NCBI GenBank assembly: GCA_036250195.1
Contig: JAVHZZ010000012.1
Coordinates: 93,129,615 to 93,193,614, forward strand
Origin: Mixophyes australis
Taxonomy: Eukaryota > Chordata > Amphibia > Anura > Limnodynastidae
Length of the DNA: 64,000 nt
Reading direction: 5' to 3'
Position numbers and translations under genes: made by a program
Notes under the pieces: model-generated
What the model saw: the letters and a program-made list of their open reading frames with translations, nothing else
Database searches by the model: none
Told to the model about the DNA's origin: nothing
Shown: positions 37,601 through 44,194 of the stretch, piece by piece
Layout of the letters: every line of letters begins with the position of its first letter
Numbering within the stretch: position 1 is the stretch's first letter

Positions 37601-38272
37601 TTGGACCATATAATGAGTCACAGGATTCTAACATAAGACATGTAAACCCAACCTCGAGCGCTTATCCTGTAAGATCAGGAGGTTTCGTACCATATGTGAC
37701 TTTCTGTGCTTGTCCCATAGCTCTCTGTGCTGGGGCCAGACGTTGCCCGCCTGGCTCCCCCATGCTTCTCCGCACAAGTTCAGCTGGGAAGAGCAGATTC
37801 CACTTACCTCGGAAGACTGTTCAGCGACTCTCCAGAAGTGGGGCTTTGTCTCTGGGAGACCTGAAGGGAGGGCGTAACACACGGGTGCTTGTGGCCAGGT
37901 TTCTGCATCGTTCTCGGAGAAGCTTGAAGGAGGGAGGAGACAACTCCAAGCAGGTGAGAGAAAACCTACACATGACCCTGAAACGTCCACTGCTTCATTG
38001 TATCTCATCTGTAGAGTTTAATATGAATTGCTGAATATTTTTGGAAATCACAACATTGGTGGGTAATTTTTCTTCCACTCTTTGCTGTCTGTTCACAGCC
38101 TCCCAAAAGTCCTCTTGCTTTCGACAATGAAACACATCAAGTTGGGATGTCCTTGCAGAGTTGTGGAGACCTTAGCTCCACGTCTTCTCTTCGACGACTC
38201 CTGTCCACCAGTCGACGGGGCAATAGGCGTCCTCACAGCCTGACTGGGACATACAAAGAAAGTGCTGTGTGA
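19469..38272 (+). CDS. entrep3: FAM189B/ENTREP3, endosomal four-pass membrane protein with PPxY motifs (complete)
   Basis: Twelve coding exons: 19469-19687, 23378-23434, 27684-27794, 27879-28004, 33341-33448, 33542-33702, 35217-35316, 35390-35468, 35726-36268, 37430-37498, 37721-37953 and 38099-38272. They join in frame to 659 aa; the human protein is about 668. Hydrophobic segments lie near residues 30-54, 68-87, 88-114 and 172-200. Cytosolic PY motifs PPPY (243-246), PPEY (248-251) and PPSY (280-283) are the type that bind WW domains of NEDD4-family ligases; the relative ENTREP1 activates ITCH in endosomal receptor sorting. The long C-terminal tail is Ser-rich and disordered, with conserved blocks SPSEDSVLLEMQ, VDYVLYRSIQRSRA, RSHSDPGI, SLGDLKG and SCGDLSSTSSLRRLLS. 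The start MPSPTDSS was chosen because it matches the family N-terminus; an in-frame ATG 54 bp upstream gives an unlikely extension. Introns 2, 4, 8 and 9 contain minisatellites starting at or near the donor. Confidence 0.95.
19688..21190 (+). other. entrep3: FAM189B intron 1, unique part
   Basis: Non-coding and mostly unique. A short ATGATGATGATGATGAT run near 20560-20576 follows AATTAATAAATG and could be a SINE tail remnant. The rest shows no recognised element. Confidence 0.5.
21215..23050. repeat. C/T-rich minisatellite, FAM189B intron 1
   Basis: Roughly 23-25-bp units built from CTCTCCTCTTCATCCATCAC and CCC, with frequent shortened forms (CTTCATCACCCC) and CATCCCCACTCCTCATCC variants. 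The strand is almost pure pyrimidine. It ends about 330 bp before the exon 2 acceptor. Ser/Pro/His-rich open frames of up to 700 codons are artefacts. Confidence 0.93.
23378..23434 (+). CDS. entrep3: FAM189B coding exon 2
   Basis: A 57-bp micro-exon (LAVSGLIGCISWKKPFTLV) between acceptor CCTTGCTGCTCAG and donor CTGGTG|GTGAGTATGG, phase 0 on both sides. It encodes membrane segment 2 and the start of segment 3. Its last bases and donor are the apparent founder of the 39-bp array. Confidence 0.93.
23593..27516 (+). repeat. 39-bp minisatellite of donor-like units, FAM189B intron 2
   Basis: About 100 copies of a 39-bp unit containing TTACACTGATGGTGAGTATG and GTGGATGAGGATATAAAGG. Each copy carries ATG|GTGAGTATG, closely matching the real exon 2 donor CACTGGTG|GTGAGTATGGTG. 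TATAAAGG/TAGAAGG/TAGAAGGG variants and indels interrupt the frame. The first units (23590-23820) are more divergent and include MVTVLGRM-type frames. Confidence 0.95.
27684..27794 (+). CDS. entrep3: FAM189B coding exon 3
   Basis: 37 codons (VTAFTLLSALSVMLSLAG through NSCKK), membrane segment 3, acceptor GCCGCCTCCAG, donor AAGAAG|GTGAGTGT. The next intron is only 84 bp. Confidence 0.93.
27879..28004 (+). CDS. entrep3: FAM189B coding exon 4
   Basis: 42 codons encoding the Cys-containing loop (ENNWCICCHPITQQEAPP, then NHQCDSIRTVLK). Acceptor CTCCTTCTCAG, donor CTGAAG|GTGACAAA. Confidence 0.93.
28030..33155. repeat. 42-bp minisatellite with higher-order duplications, FAM189B intron 4
   Basis: About 120 copies of a 42-bp unit containing GATATCGGAGGTAGGTAGAT and GGAGGTCAGGGGCAGGATGG. 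It begins about 28 bp after the exon 4 donor. Blocks 28748-29506 and 29545-30303 are near-identical at an offset of 797 bp, and blocks near 30929-31348 and 31986-32405 are offset by 1057 bp. The plus strand is purine-rich. Open frames on both strands are 14-residue repeats and not coding. Confidence 0.95.
33341..33448 (+). CDS. entrep3: FAM189B coding exon 5
   Basis: 36 codons, membrane segment 4 (DLLFSVCGLTIFSTIICT through FSLDVTHV). Acceptor GTGTGTCCTAG, donor CATGTA|GTAAGTTC; the next intron is 93 bp. Confidence 0.93.
33542..33702 (+). CDS. entrep3: FAM189B coding exon 6 (PY motifs)
   Basis: 161 bp, LAPQRSTSVN through EEFVPPVPPPPYYPPEY and SSETDAQ, with two WW-binding PY motifs. Donor CAGAG|GTAAGAGA leaves a split Ser codon. 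Confidence 0.94.
33703..35216 (+). other. entrep3: FAM189B intron 6
   Basis: Non-coding, no tandem array. It holds an interspersed-repeat-like AT-rich stretch (about 33930-34560) and a near-perfect hairpin at 34716-34777. The rest is unremarkable. Confidence 0.6.
34716..34777. repeat. 27-bp inverted repeat with 8-bp loop
   Basis: The left arm 34716-34742 begins CAACGCGTTTCGTCTGG. The right arm 34751-34777 is its reverse complement with one mismatch (C/T opposite in the CGTTTCG block). Loop GTCAGGGG. The sequence ACGCGTTTCG followed by CTTCGTCAGG recalls a motif found in amphibian and fish interspersed repeats and recurs near 40178, 40652 and 41408. Confidence 0.9.
35217..35316 (+). CDS. entrep3: FAM189B coding exon 7
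   Basis: 100 bp, SITYNGSMDSPIPLYPTD then FPPSYESVMGIREDSQ, with the third PY motif. Acceptor TTCTAATTACAG, donor AGTCAG|GTGAGGGA. Confidence 0.94.
35390..35468 (+). CDS. entrep3: FAM189B coding exon 8
   Basis: 79 bp, ATLFDAQANEVSGLSDRI then DSNGHSGN. Donor AATG|GTGAGTTGG leaves one base of a Glu codon. The exon end and donor are repeated twice more in the intron. Confidence 0.92.
35453..35572 (+). repeat. Three-copy 40-bp repeat spanning the exon 8 donor
   Basis: Units start at 35453, 35493 and 35533 with GGCC(A/G)TAGTG(G/A)TAA, then (T)GGTGAGTTGGTAGAGATAA. Only the first copy overlaps coding sequence and the functional donor; the second keeps an intact ATG|GTGAGTTGG; the third has CCGTGAGTTGATAG. 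Confidence 0.95.
35726..36268 (+). CDS. entrep3: FAM189B coding exon 9 (disordered tail)
   Basis: 543 bp, EDSSPSEDSVLLEMQ through VDYVLYRSIQRSRADYCL and a Ser/Pro-rich stretch to RSHSDPGISSTTG. Acceptor CTCTGTTCCAG, donor ACTACAG|GTGAGC. It is the largest exon and predicted intrinsically disordered. Confidence 0.94.
36309..37385. repeat. 39-bp minisatellite, FAM189B intron 9
   Basis: About 27 copies of a 39-bp unit containing TGATATTGTCCCATGGAGAT and GATGTCACGGTGTCATGTC. It starts about 40 bp after the exon 9 donor and ends about 45 bp before the exon 10 acceptor, so it fills nearly the whole intron. Shortened units (GATGTAATGTCTG) occur around 36610-36770. Confidence 0.95.
37430..37498 (+). 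CDS. entrep3: FAM189B coding exon 10
   Basis: 69 bp, FGDADYSKVLEEDNLSIS then SVDT. Acceptor CCTCTTCCTTTAG, donor GATACAG|GTCAGG. Confidence 0.9.
37721..37953 (+). CDS. entrep3: FAM189B coding exon 11
   Basis: 233 bp, LCAGARRCPPGSPMLLRT through GALSLGDLKGGRNTRVLV and ARFLHRSRRS to SKQ. Acceptor GCTTGTCCCATAG, donor AAGCAG|GTGAGAG. Confidence 0.93.
38099..38272 (+). CDS. entrep3: FAM189B terminal coding exon 12
   Basis: 58 codons including TGA at 38270; contains SLQSCGDLSSTSSLRRLL and ends TYKESAV. Acceptor CTGTCTGTTCACAG. Confidence 0.93.
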   Translation, partial: PPKSPLAFDNETHQVGMSLQSCGDLSSTSSLRRLLSTSRRGNRRPHSLTGTYKESAV

Positions 38273-39000
38273 AGACACACGGCTACTGGGCATATTTCAC
38301 ATAATATGGACTTATGAACACCACGGAACCCTATACGTGCCAATCACTGGTTGGTGGTGGCTTTGCATCCCACAGAGCATTGCACCAGGGGACGACAGCA
38401 CAAGAAGTGACCTTATAGCATATACATCCTGATTCTACCCTGATTGTTGGACTTGCATTTTATCCCCACAATGTTCCTAAACACTCAGTTTACCAAATCT
38501 ATGCGCTAACTGGTTGCTCTGCATGTTAATTTTTCCTGGGATCTGAAGTCTAAAGTTTCTGATATTGAAGGGCTAACACCCATCCAGCCTGTGTACATAA
38601 AGTCCTGTATTATAAGTACATGAATGAGTAAATTCATTATTAACAATCTGTACATGCGATGCCATGTTTTCACTAAATCCATCCAGTGACTCAGATTCTG
38701 GGTTTTTTCCACTTGTCTTTGCTGCTTAGCTTGGATTGCCAGTGAACAATGTATGGGTTGTGATAGGTTGAAAGAGATGTTATAGTTTGGGTTTGGTTGG
38801 ACTGGAAGAAAAAAATACTTTGCGTTGGGCTTGGCCAGGGTGGAGCATAGGCTGTCGGGTGGGATGGGCTGAGAAGAAGAGCATGCTCTGGACTGTAATT
38901 GGCAGAGGAGTCGAACATTCTCCTGGTTGCATAGTGGGCTGGTATGAAGGATTCTGCGTAGTAGTGGGCCAGGAATAAAGACAAACTCTCATTTGTGGAG
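38273..39000 (+). other. entrep3: FAM189B 3' UTR and flank
   Basis: Unique sequence after the stop. AATAAA at 38973-38978 is the first clear polyadenylation hexamer, just before the 68-bp array; an earlier non-canonical signal is possible. The segment 38760-39000 already shows decayed versions of the following repeat (GGGCTGG, GGGCCAGG). Confidence 0.5.
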
Positions 39001-39009
39001 GGCCCGGAA

Positions 39010-39665
39010 TGAAAGATATGCGCTGGGTTGTGGTAAGCCAAGGTGGAGGACATGCTCTCAGTTGTGGAGGGCTGGGATGGAGGACAATGTTTGGGTTGTG
39101 GTGAGCCAGGGTGGGGGACATGCTCTCAGTTGTGGAGGGCTGGGATGGAGGACAGTGTTTGGGTTGTGGTGAGCCAGGGTGGAGGACATGCTCTCAGTTG
39201 TGGAGGGCTGGGATGGAGGACAGTGTTTGGGTTGTGGTGAGCCAGGGTGGAGGACATGCTCTCAGTTGTGGAGGGCTGGGATGGAGGAGAGTGTTTGGGT
39301 TGTGGTGAGCCAGGGTGGAGGACATGCTCTCAGTTGTGGAGGGCTGGGATGAAGGACAGTGTTTGGGTTGTGGTGAGCCAGGGTGGAGGACATGCTCTCA
39401 GTTGTGGAGGGCTGGGATGGAGGACAGTGTTTGGGTTGTGGTGAGCCAGGGTGGAGGACATGCTCTCATTTGTGGAGGGCTGGGATGAAGGACAGTGTCT
39501 GGGTTGTGGTAAGCCAAGATGGAGGACATGCTCTCAGTTGTGGAGGGCTGGGATGGAGGACAGTGTCGGGGTTGTGGTGAGCCAGGGTGGAGGACATGCT
39601 CTCAGTTGTGGAGGGCTGGGATGGAGGACAGTGTCTGGGTTGTGGTAAGCCAGGGTGGAGGATAT
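39010..39665. repeat. 68-bp minisatellite downstream of FAM189B
   Basis: About 10 copies of a 68-bp unit containing GGACATGCTCTCAGTTGTGG, AGGGCTGGGATGGAGGACAG and GTTGTGGTGAGCCAGGGTGG. Decayed units extend on both sides (38760-39000 and 39666-39930). Open frames of 65 codons repeat with the unit and are not genes. Confidence 0.93.
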
Positions 39666-40177
39666 TCTGTTGGGTTTGGCGGGACAAGATATGCTTGTGG
39701 GTGGATGGGAATCAAGGAGCTAAAGACATGCAGTGAATTGAAGTGAGCTACGGTAGAGGACATACTGTGAGTTGAGATGCCATACTATAGGACGTACTAG
39801 TTGAGGTGAGACATGATGTGGAACATGGTTTATGGTGGACCAGGTAAAAGGACATAGTTTGGTTTATGGCCGTCCGGGCTAAATGTCATTCGCTGATTTA
39901 TGGTGGGCTGGCTAGAGGGCATGTTCTGGTTTAATATTGAATATAATTAATGTGTCTTTTCAGTGCCACTTGGCGTGATATTGTCCATATAAAAAGAGAG
40001 AGGTGTCCCGATAGTGTAATAATCTAGTGGCACAAATGATGGTGTAATATGCTCACCTGTAACTGGTGGAATACCGATATAAGTTTATAATGGTGAAACA
40101 GATCCTAGCAGACTCACAATAACACCAAACGACACATTTGTGGAAAAGTAATCAGCTCCACCAAACTAGGTATCAAC

Positions 40178-41420
40178 GCGTTTTGTGGTTTTAGAGCCAC
40201 CACTCCTTCAGGATACACAGCGCACTGTAATAAATCACAATAAAAAAAAATAATAACTCCTTTGGCGCTAAATGTGATGTGTTCAAGAGACCCAATGCAG
40301 GAGATCTGCAGCCCCAACAAAATATCAAAAGTAGAAAAGCAAAAATTGCAATGGTATCTCAAGACACAAATAAACAATTTGCACTGTGAATATTCAAAAT
40401 ATCATTTATTAAGATAAATACATAAAAAGACTCAACCTAAACCAGGTGATATCACTACACAGAATTAATCAAACACAGGATCTAAAAATATTTGAAGTGT
40501 AATCAAAAGACCTTAAAAATATATAGGTGCACCTATAAAAGAAATCCTTATGTTTGTCTCCATGTTAAAGCATACACAAGTGGGGACAAAGTTCCATAGA
40601 TGTATAGAACAACAAGCTCTTACCAGATCCTTGGTTTTAACAAGCCACTGACGCGTTTCATTACCCTTAGGTAATTTCATCAGAGATAGGAGTTAACATC
40701 AAGGTAGAAGGGTTAATACCCTATCTCCTATCTCTGACATCCGGGACGCTGTTGTAAAACTTGGAGCAGCATCCATACTCACAATCCAAGGATCTGGTGA
40801 GAGCTCGTTGTTCTATACATCTATGGAGCTTTGTCCCCACTTGTGTATGCTTTAATCCGCAATAGACTATTATATACACACTCTTTTATGTCTAACTCGG
40901 GATCGTATTTATCTACTAATCGGCTGTATCGACGTGGTATATCTATTGGATATTTACATTATTAATTCGCTCCTAATCAATTGGAATTTTGAGATTACAG
41001 TATCACAATGTATTTATGTATTTATGTAGTTTTAAGGATCAGTCCAGACATCCTGGAGACAAACATAAGAATTTTCTTTTATATGTTTTTAAGGTCTTTT
41101 GCTTACACTTCAAATATTTTTAGATCCTGTGTTTGATTAATGCTGTGTAGTGGTATCACCTGGTTTAGGTTGAGTCTTGTTATGTATTTATATTAATAAA
41201 TTATATTTTGAATATTCACAGTGCAAATTGTTTATTTGTGTCTTGAGATACCATTGCAATTTTTGCTTTTCTACCGCACTGTAATAAGTATATCACGTAT
41301 TTATTGTTGTTGTGCAACTGGCAAATGATTAAAATGGGAAATGGACATATGTAACCTTTTCCCGCCAGACAGATCTGTAACTGCCAATGATTAACTACAA
41401 AACCATGAAACGCGTTGATG
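40178..41420. mobile_element. Foldback (long inverted repeat) element
   Basis: The segment about 40320-40640 reappears as its reverse complement at about 40785-41275. For example CAATTTGCACTGTGAATATT (40376) pairs with AATATTCACAGTGCAAATTG (41211), and CATACACAAGTGGGGACAAA (40571) with TTTGTCCCCACTTGTGTATG (about 40831). The arms are of unequal length because of internal indels. The spacer holds ACGCGTTTCATTACCC with TTTCATCAG, and flanks at 40178 and 41408 carry further ACGCGTTT motifs. No protein is encoded, so it is a non-autonomous element. Confidence 0.8.
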
Positions 41421-41724
41421 GTGTCAATGGAGGTTATCTTTAGCTGTAAGTAGTAAAGGAAATAACAGGGGTGACTGATCCAGGAAATTTATTCCATGTG
41501 TAGGATCAGGACTTTGCGTTGCCTGTGTCAGGCTAAACTGCCGTATCGGGGGGCTGTATCTAACAGGTGTATCTAACCATGCAATGGACGCTACTGTGTA
41601 GACAGAAGTTCTTGCGGAACATCCCAATAGCTGCCAACTATCCCTAATTTGCAGGGTCAGTCTCTGCATTAATCTGTATACTGGACGTATTTCTGGTCCT
41701 CTCACAATAGTGAACATTACTGGA

Positions 41725-41784
41725 GGGGGGTACGGGGGTGAGTTGCACCATCTGGGGGAGGGTGTGTGTGTGAGTTGCACCATC
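41725..41784. repeat. Detached fragment of the G-rich 80-bp array
   Basis: GGGGGTGAGTTGCACCATCT occurs here in diverged units, matching the array at 42296-43735. It is separated from it by an insertion. Confidence 0.8.
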
Positions 41785-42295
41785 TTGGCAGAGCCATCAT
41801 AACGCATGGGGACACTGAGCAGTTGCCCAGGGGCCCACAGGCACAGGGGCCCCATAGTCTTACCACCTTTTCAGTATATTATTCTGGGATATATATTCAA
41901 ACCCTGTTTATTAGACCGTTGAGATGGACTAATCACCTCAGTATCCACTGGTATCCGTACATGACATCTTGTTGTTGCGAATACATATCATGATCTTCAA
42001 GACTACAACGTACACGTACTAACTGTACATAAGACAAAACCACCACACCGTAAATCTATAATAAAGTTCTTCTAACATTGTTATCAGTCCACGTCATGGA
42101 ACGGAGCACAAGGAGGATTCAGGGCTGTGGCGCGTTTTTAAATGTTTAAACACTCAAGATTGTTGGAGGTACCAATAAATATAAGATTAATTTTATCGAT
42201 AACTTACATTTTTATTCCTGTGAGTGGCTGTGTAGGTGCGATCCCATGGCGCTGCTTTGCCCGGGGGCCAATAATGCTGTGAAGACGGCCCTGCA
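41785..42295. mobile_element. Interspersed insertion splitting the G-rich array
   Basis: The edges read GGCAGAGCCATCATAACGCA on the left and GAAGACGGCCCTGCACC on the right, with GGGGCCCACAGGCACAGGGG and CCCGGGGGCCAATAATG inside. The interior 41880-42190 is AT-rich and unrelated, perhaps a nested insertion. I recognise the edge sequences as a dispersed vertebrate repeat type but cannot name the family. Confidence 0.6.
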
Positions 42296-43735
42296 CCTGG
42301 GGGGAGAGGTGTGAGTCCTACCATCTGGAGGTGGGGGGTAGGGGGTGAGGGGATGAGTTGCACGATCTGGGGGTGCGGGTGTGATCTGCAGCACCTGGGG
42401 GGGATGTAAGTTGTACCATCTGGAGGTGGGGGGGTGAGTTGCACGATCTGAGGGTGCGGGTGTGATCTGCAGCACCTGGGGGGGATGTAAGTTGTACCAT
42501 CTGGAGGTGGGGGGGTGAGTTGCACAATCTGGGGGTGCGGGTGTGATCTGCAGCACCTGGGGGGGATGTAAGCTGTACCATCTGGAGGTGGGGGGGTGAG
42601 TTGCACGATCTGGGGGTGCGGGTGTGATCTGCAGCACCTGGGGGGATGTAAGTTGTACCATCTGGAGGTGGGGGGGTGAGTTGCACGATCTGGGGGTGCG
42701 GGTGTGATCTGCAGCACCTGGGGGGATGTAAGTTGTACCATCTGGAGGTGGGGGGGGGTGAGTTGCACGATCTGGGGGTGCGGGTATGATCTGCAGCACC
42801 TGCGGGGATGTAAGTTGTACCATCTGGAGGTGGGGGGATGAGTTGCACGATCTGGGGGTGGAGGTATGATCTGCAGCACCTGGGGGGATGTAAGTTGTAC
42901 CATCTGGAGGTGGGGGGGGTGAGTTGCACGATCTGGGGGTGCGGGTGTGATCTGCAGCACCTGGGGGGATGTAAGCTGTACCATCTGGAGGTGGGGGGGT
43001 GAGTTGCACGATCTGAGGGTGCGGGTATGATCTGCAGCACCTGGGGGGGATGTAAGTTGTACCATCTGGAGGTGGGGGGGGTGTGATCTGTAGCACCTGG
43101 GGGGGATGTAAGCTGTACCATCTGGAGGTGGGGGGGTGAGTTGCACGATCTGGGGGTGGAGGTGTGATCTGCAGCACCTGGGGGGGATGTAAGCTGTACC
43201 ATCTGGAGGTGGGGGGGGTGAGTTGCACAATCTGGGGGTGCGGGTGTGATCTGCAGCACCTGGGGGGATGTAAGCTGTACCATCTGGAGGTGGGGGGGTG
43301 AGTTGCACGATCTGGGGGTGCGGGTGTGATCTGCAGCACCTGGGGGGATGTAAGTTGTACCATCTGGAGGTGGGGGGGTGAGTTGCACGATCTGGGGGTG
43401 CGGGTGTGATCTGCAGCACCTGGGGGGATGTAAGTTGTACCATCTGGAGGTGGGGGGTAAGTTGCACGATCTGGGGGTGCCGGTGTGATCTGCAGCACCT
43501 GGGGGGATGTAAGTTGTACCATCTGGAGGTGGGGGGTAAGTTGCACGATCTGGGGGTGCGGGTGTGATCTGCAGCACCTGGGGGGATGTAAGTTGTACCA
43601 TCTGGAGGTGGGGAGTAGGGGGTGAGGTGCACAATCTCGGGGAGGGGGTGTGAGTTCCAGCACCTGGGGGAGGGAGTATGTGAGTTGCACGGTTTGGGGG
43701 TGTGGGTGTGTTCTGCAGCACCTGGGGGGGGTGAC
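42296..43735. repeat. G-rich about 80-bp minisatellite
   Basis: About 18 units of 78-82 bp containing GTGAGTTGCACGATCTGGGG, GTGCGGGTGTGATCTGCAGC and ATGTAAGTTGTACCATCTGG, separated by runs of 6-9 G. Many G-tracts on the plus strand make G-quadruplexes possible. Pro/His/Arg-rich minus-strand frames of about 500 codons are artefacts of the unit. Confidence 0.93.
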
Positions 43736-43780
43736 CTTGACGTGCAGGAGGGGGGAGGGGGGCTCAGTACAGACATCAGA

Positions 43781-44076
43781 CCTGAGTCATTAAAGAAAGT
43801 AAAGCAAAAATGTTAGTTGAAGTTTTCTCCTGGACAAACCATATTACACTACAAGGGGTGCAGATTAGTGTATTATTTTGCACATAAGACACTGGCTGCT
43901 TTTCATGTAGGACACAAATACCTGATAGCTTTATTTTTGCAGTGAAATATAAAGTTGATCTAGGACATGTCCCACCCCAGCTATACATCTGTCCCCACAT
44001 GTTACATTTACCTCCCCCTCCAATGTGACATGGTTTTGCCCAGATGCAAAGTTACTGCTCTGCTTAATGACTCAGG
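43781..44076. mobile_element. MITE with CCTGAGTCATTAA terminal inverted repeats
   Basis: About 296 bp. The left end starts CCTGAGTCATTAAAG (43781) and the right end is CTTAATGACTCAGG, its near-perfect reverse complement (to 44076). No coding capacity. The interior (CAAGGGGTGCAGATTAG, TTTGCACATAAGACACTGG, ACCTCCCCCTCCAATG) resembles a common anuran dispersed repeat as I remember it. It sits directly upstream of the GBA1 promoter motifs. No clear target-site duplication was seen. Confidence 0.75.
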
Positions 44077-44109
44077 GTGTGCAGCCAGGAGATCAGGCTG
44101 GGAGCTGCA

Positions 44110-44140
44110 GTCACATGACCAGTGCTGAGATCACATGACC
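44110..44140 (+). promoter_or_regulatory. gba1: Paired CLEAR/M-box-like E-boxes, GBA1 promoter
   Basis: GTCACATGACC (44110-44120) and ATCACATGACC (44130-44140) are two identical TCACATGACC cores exactly 20 bp apart. They resemble the CLEAR element (GTCACGTGAC) and the TCACATGA M-box bound by TFEB/TFE3/MITF, regulators of lysosomal genes that include GBA1. They lie 28-59 bp before the inferred exon 1 donor. An ETS-like CAGGAAGT follows at 44140. Confidence 0.65.
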
Positions 44141-44168
44141 AGGAAGTGTCAGAGACTGAGGCTGCAGA
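44141..44168 (+). other. gba1: GBA1 exon 1, non-coding (3' end inferred)
   Basis: The donor GCTGCAGA|GTGAGTATAG at 44169 is a strong consensus site following the promoter-like stretch. The transcription start is not visible, so the left edge is arbitrary. A short upstream ATG at 44134 does not join in frame to the GBA1 start with either acceptor candidate examined. Confidence 0.45.
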
Positions 44169-44194
44169 GTGAGTATAGGGGAGAGCACTGTGTG

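Noticed and set aside
42193..43776. Minus-strand Pro/His-rich frames of 467-527 codons
   Set aside because: Three overlapping frames are all open because of the G-rich unit; no gene evidence.
44040..44076. Octamer-like ATGCAAAG and AP-1 TGACTCA as conserved GBA1 promoter elements comparable to the human promoter
   Set aside because: Both lie inside the MITE at 43781-44076, so they are not inherited from the ancestral promoter; kept only as an insertion effect.
44134..44168. An upstream GBA1 start codon in exon 1
   Set aside because: The ATG at 44134 is out of frame with the signal peptide using the 51448 acceptor and meets a stop using the 51464 acceptor.
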